The notes under the pieces are model-generated. The model did no database searches and was not told where the DNA came from. It was given only the letters and a program-made list of their open reading frames with translations. The position numbers were made by a program, and so were the translations under genes. From an uncultured Parasphingopyxis sp. (lineage in GTDB: Bacteria; Pseudomonadota; Alphaproteobacteria; Sphingomonadales; Sphingomonadaceae), in the NCBI GenBank assembly GCA_905479515.1, contig CAJQMX010000192.1, positions 1 to 23,171 of the forward strand: a stretch of DNA of 23,171 nt, in the 5' to 3' direction. Shown in pieces: positions 16,727 to 23,171 of the stretch (position 1 is its first letter; every line of letters begins with the position of its first letter).

Positions 16727-17701
16727 ATGATGAGTGACGCGCAGAAGCAAAAAGGCGAGAAGACCGGAAATATTGCTCGCTATGCGCTGATAGCGGCGGC
16801 AGCCGTAGCAACCTTTTCCATCGGATTTGCGATTGCGCGCGGTGATGATCGGGGCGCAGCGATGAGCGGGGCGCCAGAAGGCACCGACCCGGCCGCCACG
16901 ATGAGCAACAACGAACTCGCCGAAGCAATCCCGCAACTCGAAGCCCGGCTCGAAGCGAATCCTGAGGACGAGGAAGGCTGGGCGCTGCTTGGCCTCTCCT
17001 ACTTCCAGACCGGCCGCTATCCGGATGCGGCCCGCGCCTATGGCCAGGCCAGTGAGCTGAACCCGACTTTCGCACGCTATCATTCAGCGCGCGGCGAAGC
17101 GCTGGCGCTTGCGGCAGAAACCGGATTTCCCGATGCGGCCCAGCAAGCCTTTGCCCGCGCCCTTGAACTTGATCCGGCCGATCCGCGCGCGCGCTATTTC
17201 GAAGGCGTTCGCAAGGACATTGCCGGAGACCATGCAGGCGCCATCAATGACTGGATCGCGCTGCTCGGCGACACACCGGCGGGCGCGCCATGGGAACCCG
17301 ATCTGCGCCGCCTGATTGCCGAGGTTTCCGCCGAGCATGGCATCGATGTCAGTGGCCGCGTACCGCCACCCGGAACCCGTGCGCAAACCGATATACCGGC
17401 AGCGGCAACCCAAGCCATTCCGGGGCCAAGCCCCGCAGAAATGCGGGCGGCGAGCAATTTGCCCCAGGGCCAGCAGGACATGATGATCGAAGATATGGTT
17501 GGCGGTCTCGATCAGCGCCTAACGGCAAATCCAAACGATCCGGACGGCTGGATCATGCTGATGCGATCCCGCATGCAATTGGGGCAGACAACACAGGCAA
17601 GCAGTGCATGGCGCCGCGCACGCGAAGCCTTTGCCGACAATTCCACCCAGCTTGGCCGGATCAACGCAGCCGCGCGGGCGCTTGGCGTACCGGAAGCTTA
17701 A
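16727..17701 (+). CDS. Membrane-anchored TPR protein with CcmI/CycH-like C-terminus
   Basis: This protein of 324 residues has one N-terminal membrane helix (about residues 20-38) followed by periplasmic tetratricopeptide repeats (EGWALLGLSYFQTGRYPDAA, then DAAQQAFARALELDPADPRA). A second block near the end reads QQDMMIEDMVGGLDQRL then NPNDPDGWIMLMRSRMQLG. That second block matches what I know of the C-terminal domain of CcmI/CycH, which brings apocytochrome c to the haem lyase. Standard CcmI has two N-terminal helices and this has one, so it may be a partial or specialised version. AAGGA at 16717-16721 fits the ATG at 16727 (5 bp) or 16730 (8 bp) better than the ATG at 16721. It is divergent from the redox operon, and a role in maturing its many haem sites is the natural guess. 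Its stop overlaps the convergent TetR stop: they share TTAA at 17698-17701. Confidence 0.68.
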   Translation: MMSDAQKQKGEKTGNIARYALIAAAAVATFSIGFAIARGDDRGAAMSGAPEGTDPAATMSNNELAEAIPQLEARLEANPEDEEGWALLGLSYFQTGRYPDAARAYGQASELNPTFARYHSARGEALALAAETGFPDAAQQAFARALELDPADPRARYFEGVRKDIAGDHAGAINDWIALLGDTPAGAPWEPDLRRLIAEVSAEHGIDVSGRVPPPGTRAQTDIPAAATQAIPGPSPAEMRAASNLPQGQQDMMIEDMVGGLDQRLTANPNDPDGWIMLMRSRMQLGQTTQASSAWRRAREAFADNSTQLGRINAAARALGVPEA

Positions 17702-18297
17702 TCTGCGGTGCGGTTCCAGTCCCCAAACTGGTCAACCGCTGCATTGATGAGATCGGGATCGTTGGGAATCTGTCCGCTCAGGACGAGCTGCGCCAAGCCG
17801 TGGACAAGCGCCATCGCCTGAATTGCGACGATGTCCTGCGCGCGCTTGCTCGCCCCTTCGGGTAGCAAGGATGCAATATTCTCGCGGAGCAGCGCTCCGG
17901 CCGGCGCACCGGCCATAATCGCCAGAGTCTCGCCGTCATCCGCCTTCGGCAAGTAGCTGGTCATCACACCGAACAGCGCCGGATTGGCCACCGCAAAATG
18001 GACATAAGCCTGCCCGGTGGCGCGAAACGCCAATTCGCGGGAGGATTTACCCGCCGCCGCCAGTTTCTGGGCCTCGAACAGCTGCTCATACCCGGCCTGG
18101 GCAAGCGCCTGCAGCAGCGCATCCTTGTCCGGAAAGTGCCGATAAACGGCCGTCGCGCTGACCCCGGTTTCACGCGCCACTTCGCGCAGGCCGATTTCGC
18201 CGCCCGCTTTGGCTTCGAGCAGGCGGAGGCCCGTCTCAATCAGCGCGCTGCGGAGATCGCCGTGATGATAGGCCTGTTTACTCTTCGTAGTTTCCAT
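17698..18297 (-). CDS. TetR/AcrR family transcriptional repressor
   Basis: This 199-residue regulator has the N-terminal TetR DNA-binding domain: a helix-turn-helix at about residues 35-60 reading GLREVARETGVSATAVYRHF, then PDKDALLQAL, all typical of the family. The C-terminal ligand-binding part (about 80-195) is helical and hydrophobic; I do not recognise its ligand. The ATG at 18297 lies inside the left arm of a 42-bp inverted repeat that also faces the divergent carotenoid oxygenase gene. The usual logic is that the protein represses both itself and its neighbour and lets go when it binds a small molecule, perhaps a substrate or product of the oxygenase. Its 3' end overlaps the convergent TPR gene by 4 bp. 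Confidence 0.9.
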   Translation of the reverse strand: METTKSKQAYHHGDLRSALIETGLRLLEAKAGGEIGLREVARETGVSATAVYRHFPDKDALLQALAQAGYEQLFEAQKLAAAGKSSRELAFRATGQAYVHFAVANPALFGVMTSYLPKADDGETLAIMAGAPAGALLRENIASLLPEGASKRAQDIVAIQAMALVHGLAQLVLSGQIPNDPDLINAAVDQFGDWNRTAD

Positions 18298-18337
18298 GTT
18301 GACACTGTTACCATTGCTGCGTTAACAGTGTCAACAT
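18296..18337. promoter_or_regulatory. 42-bp inverted repeat: probable TetR operator over divergent promoters
   Basis: Two perfect 15-bp arms, ATGTTGACACTGTTA at 18296-18310 and TAACAGTGTCAACAT at 18323-18337, flank a 12-bp spacer. Each arm contains TTGACA, the consensus -35 box, pointing inward: 18299-18304 on plus and 18334-18329 on minus. On the plus strand TTAACA at 18322-18327 sits 17 bp after it as a weak -10 box, giving a start about 40 bp before the oxygenase ATG. On the minus strand GTAACA is at the equivalent place, which would make the tetR mRNA nearly leaderless. A repressor bound here would cover both promoters. Arm identity is seen directly; binding by the adjacent TetR protein is inference. 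Confidence 0.75.
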
Positions 18338-18375
18338 AACAAGTGAGTCGTCCCGCACAAGCAAGGAATTCCGCC

Positions 18376-19812
18376 ATGGCGAGCGTTATCGAGAAAACCA
18401 TCCGCAAGACCGTTACCTCCGGCATCATGGGGGTGTCGAAAGTCAGCGCAGCGCTGAAGACGCGTAGCGACGACCATCCCTATCTCACCGGCATTCACAC
18501 CCCGATGGAGGTCGAACTCACATTGACCGAGCTGGACGTCGACGGCGCAATCCCGGCAGAGTTGGACGGGCGCTATCTGCGCATCGGCCCCAATCCTGTG
18601 ACCCCGCCCAACGCCGCCACCTATCACTGGTTCCTCGGCGACGGCATGGCCCATGGCCTGCGCATCCGGAACGGCAAGGCAGAATGGTATCGCAACCGCT
18701 GGATCCGATCCGAAGCGGTGAGCAAGGCGCTGAGCGAACCACTCGTCCCCTGCCCTGAAGATCGCGCACGCGGCAGCGCCAACACCAATATTGTCGGCCA
18801 GAATGGTCGCACCTGGGCCATTGTCGAAGCGGGCAACAGCCCGGTCGAACTGAATGACGAACTGGAAACGCTGGCCATCAACCCGTTTGACGGCACGCTC
18901 AAAGGCCCCTTCTCCGCCCATCCGCATCTCGATCCGCAAACCGGAGAGATGCATTCCATCTGCTACAAGGGCGAGGTGGCGGACACGGTATGGCACACGG
19001 TTGTCGGCCCGGATGGCAAGGTCGTGCGTGAGGAACCGATTTCCGTCCAGCATGGCCCGAGCATCCATGATTGCGCGATCACGAAAAATTACGTGATCAT
19101 CCTCGATCTGCCCGTCACCTTTTCCATGAAGGCGCTGATCGGCGGCCATGGCTTCCCCTATCGCTGGAACCCGGATCACAAGGCCCGGGTCGGCCTGATG
19201 CCGCGCACCGGCAGCAACGCCGATATAATCTGGCACGATGTCGCGCCCTGCTATGCATTCCATCCCTGCAACGCCTTTGAAAATGCAGATGGCAGCGTCA
19301 CCATGGATATCGTGGCGCATGACCGGATGTTCGCCGAGGGCTATGACGGACCGGACGGCTCGCACAGTGCATTCGAACGCTGGACGATCGACGCCAAGGG
19401 CGGAACCGTCGAGCGGACCGTTGTCGATGACACCAATCAGGAATTTCCGCGCTTCGATGAAAGACTGACCGGCCAGCCCTATCGCTACGCCTATTGCATG
19501 GCGAGTGAGGACAGCGAGAGCGTGCCCGGCCTGATCAACGACACCCGCCTGATCAAATATGATCTCGAAGCGGGCACCCGCGACCTGCATGATTTCGGCG
19601 CGCATCGTCATCCCGGCGAATTCGTTTTCGTTCCGCGCGGCGCAGGGGAGGATGAAGGCTGGCTCGTCGGCCTGGTTGTCGACATGAATAGTGACAGCAC
19701 GGACTTTGTGATCCTGGATGCAGCGAATTTCACCGGCGATCCGGTTGCGACCATCCACCTGCCCCACCGCATCCCGCCGGGCTTTCACGGCAATTGGGTG
19801 GATGCCGCCTGA
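18376..19812 (+). CDS. Carotenoid cleavage oxygenase family (RPE65/lignostilbene dioxygenase-like) enzyme
   Basis: This 478-residue non-haem iron dioxygenase belongs to the carotenoid cleavage oxygenase family, which splits a C=C bond in carotenoids, apocarotenoids or stilbenes with O2. The four iron-binding histidines are in their family contexts: H182 (SAHPHLDPQTGEM), H231 (PSIHDCAIT), H296 (YAFHPCNAFE) and H471 (GFHGNWVD), the last eight residues from the end. The early motif RYLRIGPNP is also typical. Length is normal for the family and there is no signal peptide, so it is cytoplasmic or peripherally membrane-bound. I start at the ATG at 18376, with AAGGA 8 bp before it (18363-18367); a GTG at 18343 is in frame but sits too close to the predicted transcription start. 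Sequence alone does not give the substrate. It is divergent from, and probably controlled by, the TetR gene. Confidence 0.93.
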   Translation: MASVIEKTIRKTVTSGIMGVSKVSAALKTRSDDHPYLTGIHTPMEVELTLTELDVDGAIPAELDGRYLRIGPNPVTPPNAATYHWFLGDGMAHGLRIRNGKAEWYRNRWIRSEAVSKALSEPLVPCPEDRARGSANTNIVGQNGRTWAIVEAGNSPVELNDELETLAINPFDGTLKGPFSAHPHLDPQTGEMHSICYKGEVADTVWHTVVGPDGKVVREEPISVQHGPSIHDCAITKNYVIILDLPVTFSMKALIGGHGFPYRWNPDHKARVGLMPRTGSNADIIWHDVAPCYAFHPCNAFENADGSVTMDIVAHDRMFAEGYDGPDGSHSAFERWTIDAKGGTVERTVVDDTNQEFPRFDERLTGQPYRYAYCMASEDSESVPGLINDTRLIKYDLEAGTRDLHDFGAHRHPGEFVFVPRGAGEDEGWLVGLVVDMNSDSTDFVILDAANFTGDPVATIHLPHRIPPGFHGNWVDAA

Positions 19813-19819
19813 CAAACAC

Positions 19820-19848
19820 CGTCACCCCAGCCTTGATCCGGGGTGACG
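19820..19848. repeat. REP-like palindrome, possible transcription terminator
   Basis: CGTCACCCC (19820-19828) and GGGGTGACG (19840-19848) form a perfect 9-bp stem with an 11-base loop (agccttgatcc), 7 bp after the carotenoid oxygenase stop. Its form, GTCACCCC with CTTGATCC and GGGGTGAC, resembles a palindrome I recall as dispersed in intergenic DNA of sphingomonads and other alphaproteobacteria. The position suits a terminator, but no U-tract follows directly; TTTTT appears only about 20 bp later. Confidence 0.6.
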
Positions 19849-19951
19849 ATATTGGAAAAACCGCCCTTTTTAGCGCCAAAAGAGATAATTCGTTGCAATC
19901 GCCTGTGCGCTCCGTCATGGATTCGCCCGCAATTGACCTGTGGATAATGGT

Positions 19952-21331
19952 ATGACGCAACAATGGACCCCAACTAGCTGGCGCGATGCCAATGGCATTC
20001 AGATGCCGAGCTATGACGACAAAGCAGCGCTGGCCGGCGTAGAGAATATGCTCGCCAATTATCCGCCGCTGATCTTTGCCGGGGAAGCGCGTCAGTTGCG
20101 CTCCGACCTGTCCGAAGTGGCCGAGGGCAAGGCTTTCCTGTTGCAGGGCGGCGATTGCGCGGAAAGCTTTGCCGAATTCAACCCGACCAATATCCGCGAC
20201 ACGTTCCGCGTGATCCTGCAGATGGCGGTCGTGCTTACCTATGCCTCTAAAGTGCCGGTCGTGAAGGTTGGCCGCATGGCCGGGCAGTTTGCGAAACCGC
20301 GTTCCTCCGATGTCGAGGAACAGGACGGCGTCACCCTGCCCTCCTATCGCGGCGATATCGTCAACGATATCGGGTTCAGCGAAGAATCCCGTGTGCCCGA
20401 TCCGCAGCGCATGATCCGCGCTTACTCACAGGCCTCGGCCACGCTCAACCTGCTGCGCGCCTATGCGAGCGGCGGATATGCCAACCTGCATCAGGTGCAT
20501 AGCTGGACGCTTGATTTCATGGGCAAGAGCCCCTGGGCCACCAAGTTCGAGGAACTGGCGGGCCGCATCGGCGATGCGCTGCAGTTCATGGACGCCTGCG
20601 GCATCGATGCCGACCGGGTGCCACAGCTAAACGGCACGCAATTCTATGTGAGTCATGAGGCGCTGCTCCTCCCCTATGAGGAAGCGCTGACCCGCCGGGA
20701 CAGCCTGAGCGGCGACTGGTACGACACCTCCGCCCATTTCCTGTGGATTGGAGACCGGACGCGGTTCGAAGACAGCGCCCATGTCGAATATTTCCGCGGC
20801 ATCGCAAACCCGATCGGCATGAAATGCGGGCCGAGCCTCGATCCCGACGATCTGCTCAAGCTGCTCGACACACTCGACCCCGAGCGGTCACCCGGCCGTA
20901 TCACGCTGATCAGCCGCTTTGGCCATGACAAGGTGGAAGAGGGTCTCGCCCCGCTCGTCCGCGCGGTGAAAGCCGAAGGTCATCCGGTCATCTGGTCCTG
21001 CGATCCGATGCACGGCAACACGATCAAGGCGGACAGCGGCTACAAGACCCGCCCGTTCGAACGCATCCTCGCCGAGGTCAAAGGCTTCTTCGCCGTCCAC
21101 CGCGCCGAGGGCACCTATGGCGGCGGCATCCATTGCGAGATGACCGGCCAGAATGTCACCGAATGCACGGGCGGCGCCATCGACGTCACCGATCAGGATC
21201 TCGGCGACCGCTACCACACCCATTGCGACCCACGCCTCAACGCCGGGCAGAGCATCGAGCTGGCGTTCCTGCTGGCCGAAATGCTGAACACGGAAATGGC
21301 GGAGCGCGAGAAGGACTCAAAAGCCGCTTAA
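19952..21331 (+). CDS. aroG: Class II (plant-type) DAHP synthase, first step of the shikimate pathway
   Basis: This 459-residue 3-deoxy-D-arabino-heptulosonate 7-phosphate synthase condenses phosphoenolpyruvate with erythrose 4-phosphate. The class II signatures are intact: [85 protein letters not shown] and HCDPRLN. The metal ligands would be C69, H354, E396 and D426. Length matches the family. The ATG at 19952 gives the usual start ([10 protein letters not shown]); an in-frame GTG at 19940 would add four residues, and neither has a clear Shine-Dalgarno sequence. It stands alone, downstream of a REP-like palindrome and convergent with the M14 gene 13 bp away. The symbol follows common use for this class; aroF or aroH are also used. 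Confidence 0.96.
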   Translation: MTQQWTPTSWRDANGIQMPSYDDKAALAGVENMLANYPPLIFAGEARQLRSDLSEVAEGKAFLLQGGDCAESFAEFNPTNIRDTFRVILQMAVVLTYASKVPVVKVGRMAGQFAKPRSSDVEEQDGVTLPSYRGDIVNDIGFSEESRVPDPQRMIRAYSQASATLNLLRAYASGGYANLHQVHSWTLDFMGKSPWATKFEELAGRIGDALQFMDACGIDADRVPQLNGTQFYVSHEALLLPYEEALTRRDSLSGDWYDTSAHFLWIGDRTRFEDSAHVEYFRGIANPIGMKCGPSLDPDDLLKLLDTLDPERSPGRITLISRFGHDKVEEGLAPLVRAVKAEGHPVIWSCDPMHGNTIKADSGYKTRPFERILAEVKGFFAVHRAEGTYGGGIHCEMTGQNVTECTGGAIDVTDQDLGDRYHTHCDPRLNAGQSIELAFLLAEMLNTEMAEREKDSKAA

Positions 21332-21344
21332 GCGAACGGCCGGC

Positions 21345-22265
21345 TCATGCATGGGCAAGCGCGAAATCCAGAGCCGCACACACCGCAGCCACTTGTGCAT
21401 CATTGCATTGCTGAGGCGTGGCGCGCGCGCTGTCCGGATAAACTTCGGTGGTCGTCGTGAACTGCGCGCCGGTTATGGCGACGCACATTGCATATTTGGC
21501 TTGCGGATATGCGATCACGCCGTGTCCGACGATGGGCGATCCGATGATCGTGCCGTCCTCGTCAGCCGGAGCGATATGCGTGACCTGTTCGACCGCCAAG
21601 ATGATTGACTGTTGAAAGGCAGCCTGCGGATTCTCGCTGTCGTCGACGAGATAGAAGCCATCGGGGACCGATCCGGGCTCATAGGTTTCACCATCACGCG
21701 CCGCCAGAGCGGGGCGAAACTCGCCCTCGTCGCTGTCGGTTGTTTCATGCAGATCGATGTGCAGGAGAAAAGGCCCTGCCTGTGAAGCGACGAGCTCCAT
21801 TAACGCGGTGCACTCGCGCGCGCCGCTATCCGGGTGAAAGCTGCGGTTGGGGTCAATCGCGTCATAGTTCCAGCGATTGATACGCTCATAAGCCCAGGGG
21901 CTCACGCAGGGCGCGACGAGCAAATTGACCTTGCCGGCATATTCCGCCGCGCGGGTCTCGAGAAACTCAAGGGCACCCATTACGCCGCTCGTTTCGTATC
22001 CGTGCACCCCGCCGGTTACGAGAGCCGTCGGCAGAGCCGGGTCGTGGGGACCGTTGCGAAGCGCGAAAACTGTGTAGGTCTCACCAGCATAATCGAGCTC
22101 GCCATAGGCAAGGATCTCGAAACGGTCCCCCAGCGCCTCGATGCGGGGCACCACATCCTCTTTGTAGCGGCGCTGAGGGGACTGATTCGCCCGCCACTGG
22201 TTCCGCTCATCTTCGCCCCAAGCGTGGCCGGGCATGCCGATCGGATAGAAGGCGGCTTTTGTCAT
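21345..22265 (-). CDS. M14 family zinc carboxypeptidase / succinylglutamate desuccinylase-like hydrolase
   Basis: This 306-residue protein has the M14 zinc-site order: H88-x-x-E91 in GGVHGYET, substrate-binding N140-R141 in DPNRSF, zinc ligand H173 in HIDLHET, and general base E274 in TTTEVYPD. That set defines zinc carboxypeptidases and the related aspartoacylase/succinylglutamate desuccinylase branch. The short length and lack of propeptide or signal peptide favour a cytoplasmic amidohydrolase that trims a small peptide or N-acyl amino acid. The exact substrate is not readable from sequence. The ATG at 22265 has only a weak Shine-Dalgarno sequence (GAGAGA). It appears to be a single-gene unit with 312 bp upstream. 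Confidence 0.85.
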   Translation of the reverse strand: MTKAAFYPIGMPGHAWGEDERNQWRANQSPQRRYKEDVVPRIEALGDRFEILAYGELDYAGETYTVFALRNGPHDPALPTALVTGGVHGYETSGVMGALEFLETRAAEYAGKVNLLVAPCVSPWAYERINRWNYDAIDPNRSFHPDSGARECTALMELVASQAGPFLLHIDLHETTDSDEGEFRPALAARDGETYEPGSVPDGFYLVDDSENPQAAFQQSIILAVEQVTHIAPADEDGTIIGSPIVGHGVIAYPQAKYAMCVAITGAQFTTTTEVYPDSARATPQQCNDAQVAAVCAALDFALAHA

Positions 22266-22577
22266 TTCGGTCTCTCTGGCTAATTTTGTCCATCATTGTG
22301 TGGGAGTTGCGCTGCCAGCTCCCAAACGAATTCCGGCTTAGCGCCAGAGCCCAACAAATGACAGCGGCTGGCTGGTCGCAAAATACCGCCCCAAGGCCGC
22401 ACAATGTTGCGCACGACCGAACTGACACTCCATTACCCCTTGGGCCATCGGACGCGGATGCGATGATGAGCGGGGTCGAGCCGCGCACGGCCAGGCGCTT
22501 CGTGCATAGGGACCGTCGCTCAGGTCAGTAGGTTTGTTTGCTTATTGCCCAACAGCGCAGATTCAAAACAAAGTACG
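22266..22577. other. 312-bp intergenic stretch with one hairpin, otherwise nothing recognised
   Basis: This lies between two minus-strand genes, so it should hold the promoter of the M14 gene and the end of the HxlR transcript. The only structure I see is a hairpin of nine pairs including one G-T: TGGGAGTTG (22301-22309) with CAGCTCCCA (22316-22324). It has no T-run on either side, so it is not an obvious terminator. I found no convincing -35/-10 pair, tRNA, repeat or coding frame. Confidence 0.4.
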
Positions 22578-23171
22578 TTACTCGGCGACACCATCGTCTG
22601 ACGCGTTCATAACCACCCGATCTTCCATAATTCGTTTTGGCCGCACTTCAGCGTACCTCGACTGCGGTATCCAGCTGCTGATCGTGCGCATCAGGTGGCT
22701 TGAACCCGTGACGATAATGCCATCATCGCTCATCGCATCGCGAATGCCGACATCGCCCATCCATACTTCAGCGAGATCACCCAAAGAGGTGTGCAAATAG
22801 ATGTCGACCTCCTTACCCGGATCGTCGGTACATAGGTCAACTGTGCTCGCCTTGGCGATCAACCACCATTTATTGTGCGTCTCTACATCGTGCAGATTTA
22901 CGCTTATGACGGTTTCGCCATCGGGTAGCTCTTCGGTGTTCAACGAGCGGTGGAAATCCCACATGAAGGTGCCTGCATCCAGATCTTCATCACGGATGCG
23001 GCGCCGTGCCCAGCGCAGCCCCCATTTGGTCATCTGATCAATCAGTGGGCCAAGCTCACGTCCGCACCGCGTCAGGTGATATTCGGTGGATTTCTCGCCC
23101 GCGATGGATTTCTTGATAATCATCCCGTTCATTTCCAGCTGTTTCAGCCGGTTGCTGAGCACCGTGGGGGA
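22578..23171 (-). CDS. HxlR family winged-helix regulator with C-terminal extension (N-terminus outside window)
   Basis: The frame is open to the right edge, so the first part of the gene is missing and the GTG at 23162 is an internal codon. The visible start, SPTVLSNRLKQLE, then GMIIKKS, then EYHLTRCGRELGPLIDQMTKWG, is the recognition helix, wing and last helix of the HxlR domain (PF01638). The domain normally also has a conserved N-terminal Cys, out of view. About 120 more residues follow, with a beta-rich pattern (TVISVNLHD, KWWLIAK, EVDIYLHTSLGDLAEVWMGD). The ligand-like tail resembles the SCP2-like half seen in some long HxlR proteins, so a lipid or small-molecule sensor is possible. Its targets cannot be seen here. 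Confidence 0.85.
   Translation of the reverse strand, partial: SPTVLSNRLKQLEMNGMIIKKSIAGEKSTEYHLTRCGRELGPLIDQMTKWGLRWARRRIRDEDLDAGTFMWDFHRSLNTEELPDGETVISVNLHDVETHNKWWLIAKASTVDLCTDDPGKEVDIYLHTSLGDLAEVWMGDVGIRDAMSDDGIIVTGSSHLMRTISSWIPQSRYAEVRPKRIMEDRVVMNASDDGVAE

Noticed and set aside
18331..19815. Minus-strand open frame of 494 codons opposite the carotenoid oxygenase
   Set aside because: It is a shadow frame: the plus strand has all four iron-binding histidines in their family contexts.
22301..22324. Hairpin in the 312-bp gap as a transcription terminator
   Set aside because: It has no T-run on either strand and lies about 250 bp from the HxlR stop.
22207..22488. Minus-strand open frame of 93 codons crossing the gap before the M14 gene
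   Set aside because: It overlaps the start of the M14 gene in another frame, has no Shine-Dalgarno sequence and no recognisable domain; it looks like chance coding in GC-rich DNA.
1..23171. CRISPR array, insertion sequence, phage or tRNA gene
   Set aside because: I saw no evenly spaced direct repeats, transposase or integrase motifs, terminal inverted repeats around the cluster, or tRNA-like cloverleaf. The cluster may still have been acquired by transfer, but nothing in the window marks its edges.

Overview
The window reads as chromosomal DNA of a high-GC alphaproteobacterium, most likely a sphingomonad. The hints are a dense GC-rich gene layout, a carotenoid-cleavage-type oxygenase, a class II DAHP synthase and a dispersed palindrome of a kind I recall from alphaproteobacterial intergenic DNA. 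The taxonomic call is inference; no rRNA or tRNA gene is visible. Conserved genes flank the window: the 3' part of an acetolactate-synthase-like enzyme on the left, and a DAHP synthase, an M14 zinc carboxypeptidase-like enzyme and a partial HxlR regulator on the right.

The centre (about 0.9-17.7 kb) is unusual. Two face-to-face operons, 3 bp apart at their ends, encode what looks like an electron-transfer system crossing the whole cell envelope. The plus-strand operon has four overlapping or nearly touching genes. They encode a pentahaem cytochrome c, a lipoprotein with two GlcG/HbpS-like domains, a predicted outer-membrane beta-barrel, and a 1413-residue decahaem cytochrome ending in LVIVD-type beta-propeller repeats. 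The minus-strand operon, in order of transcription, encodes four proteins. The first is an 814-residue fusion of an NAD(P)H-type flavoprotein, two cyclic-nucleotide-binding domains and a four-cluster [4Fe-4S] ferredoxin. The second is a five-helix cytochrome b with two H-X13-H haem ligand pairs. The third is an FHA domain joined through one membrane helix to a periplasmic decahaem domain. The fourth is a class III cyclic-nucleotide-type phosphodiesterase. A divergent gene next to this operon encodes a TPR protein with a CcmI/CycH-like C-terminus, a cytochrome c maturation theme.

Together these genes encode 25 predicted c-type haem sites plus a probable dihaem cytochrome b. A coherent reading is this chain: cytoplasmic NAD(P)H to flavin and Fe-S clusters, to the membrane cytochrome b, to the inner-membrane FHA-decahaem protein, to the pentahaem and large decahaem cytochromes, and then to or through the outer membrane. 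The reverse direction is also possible. Two kinds of signal input (cyclic nucleotide, and phosphothreonine through FHA) are built into the electron carriers themselves, and a matching phosphodiesterase is co-transcribed. No named pathway fits this set as a whole, so it is the best candidate for a new system.

To the right of this, a TetR-family repressor and a carotenoid oxygenase gene are divergent around a 42-bp perfect-arm inverted repeat. This looks like a self-contained repressor-operator-enzyme unit, separate from the electron-transfer cluster.
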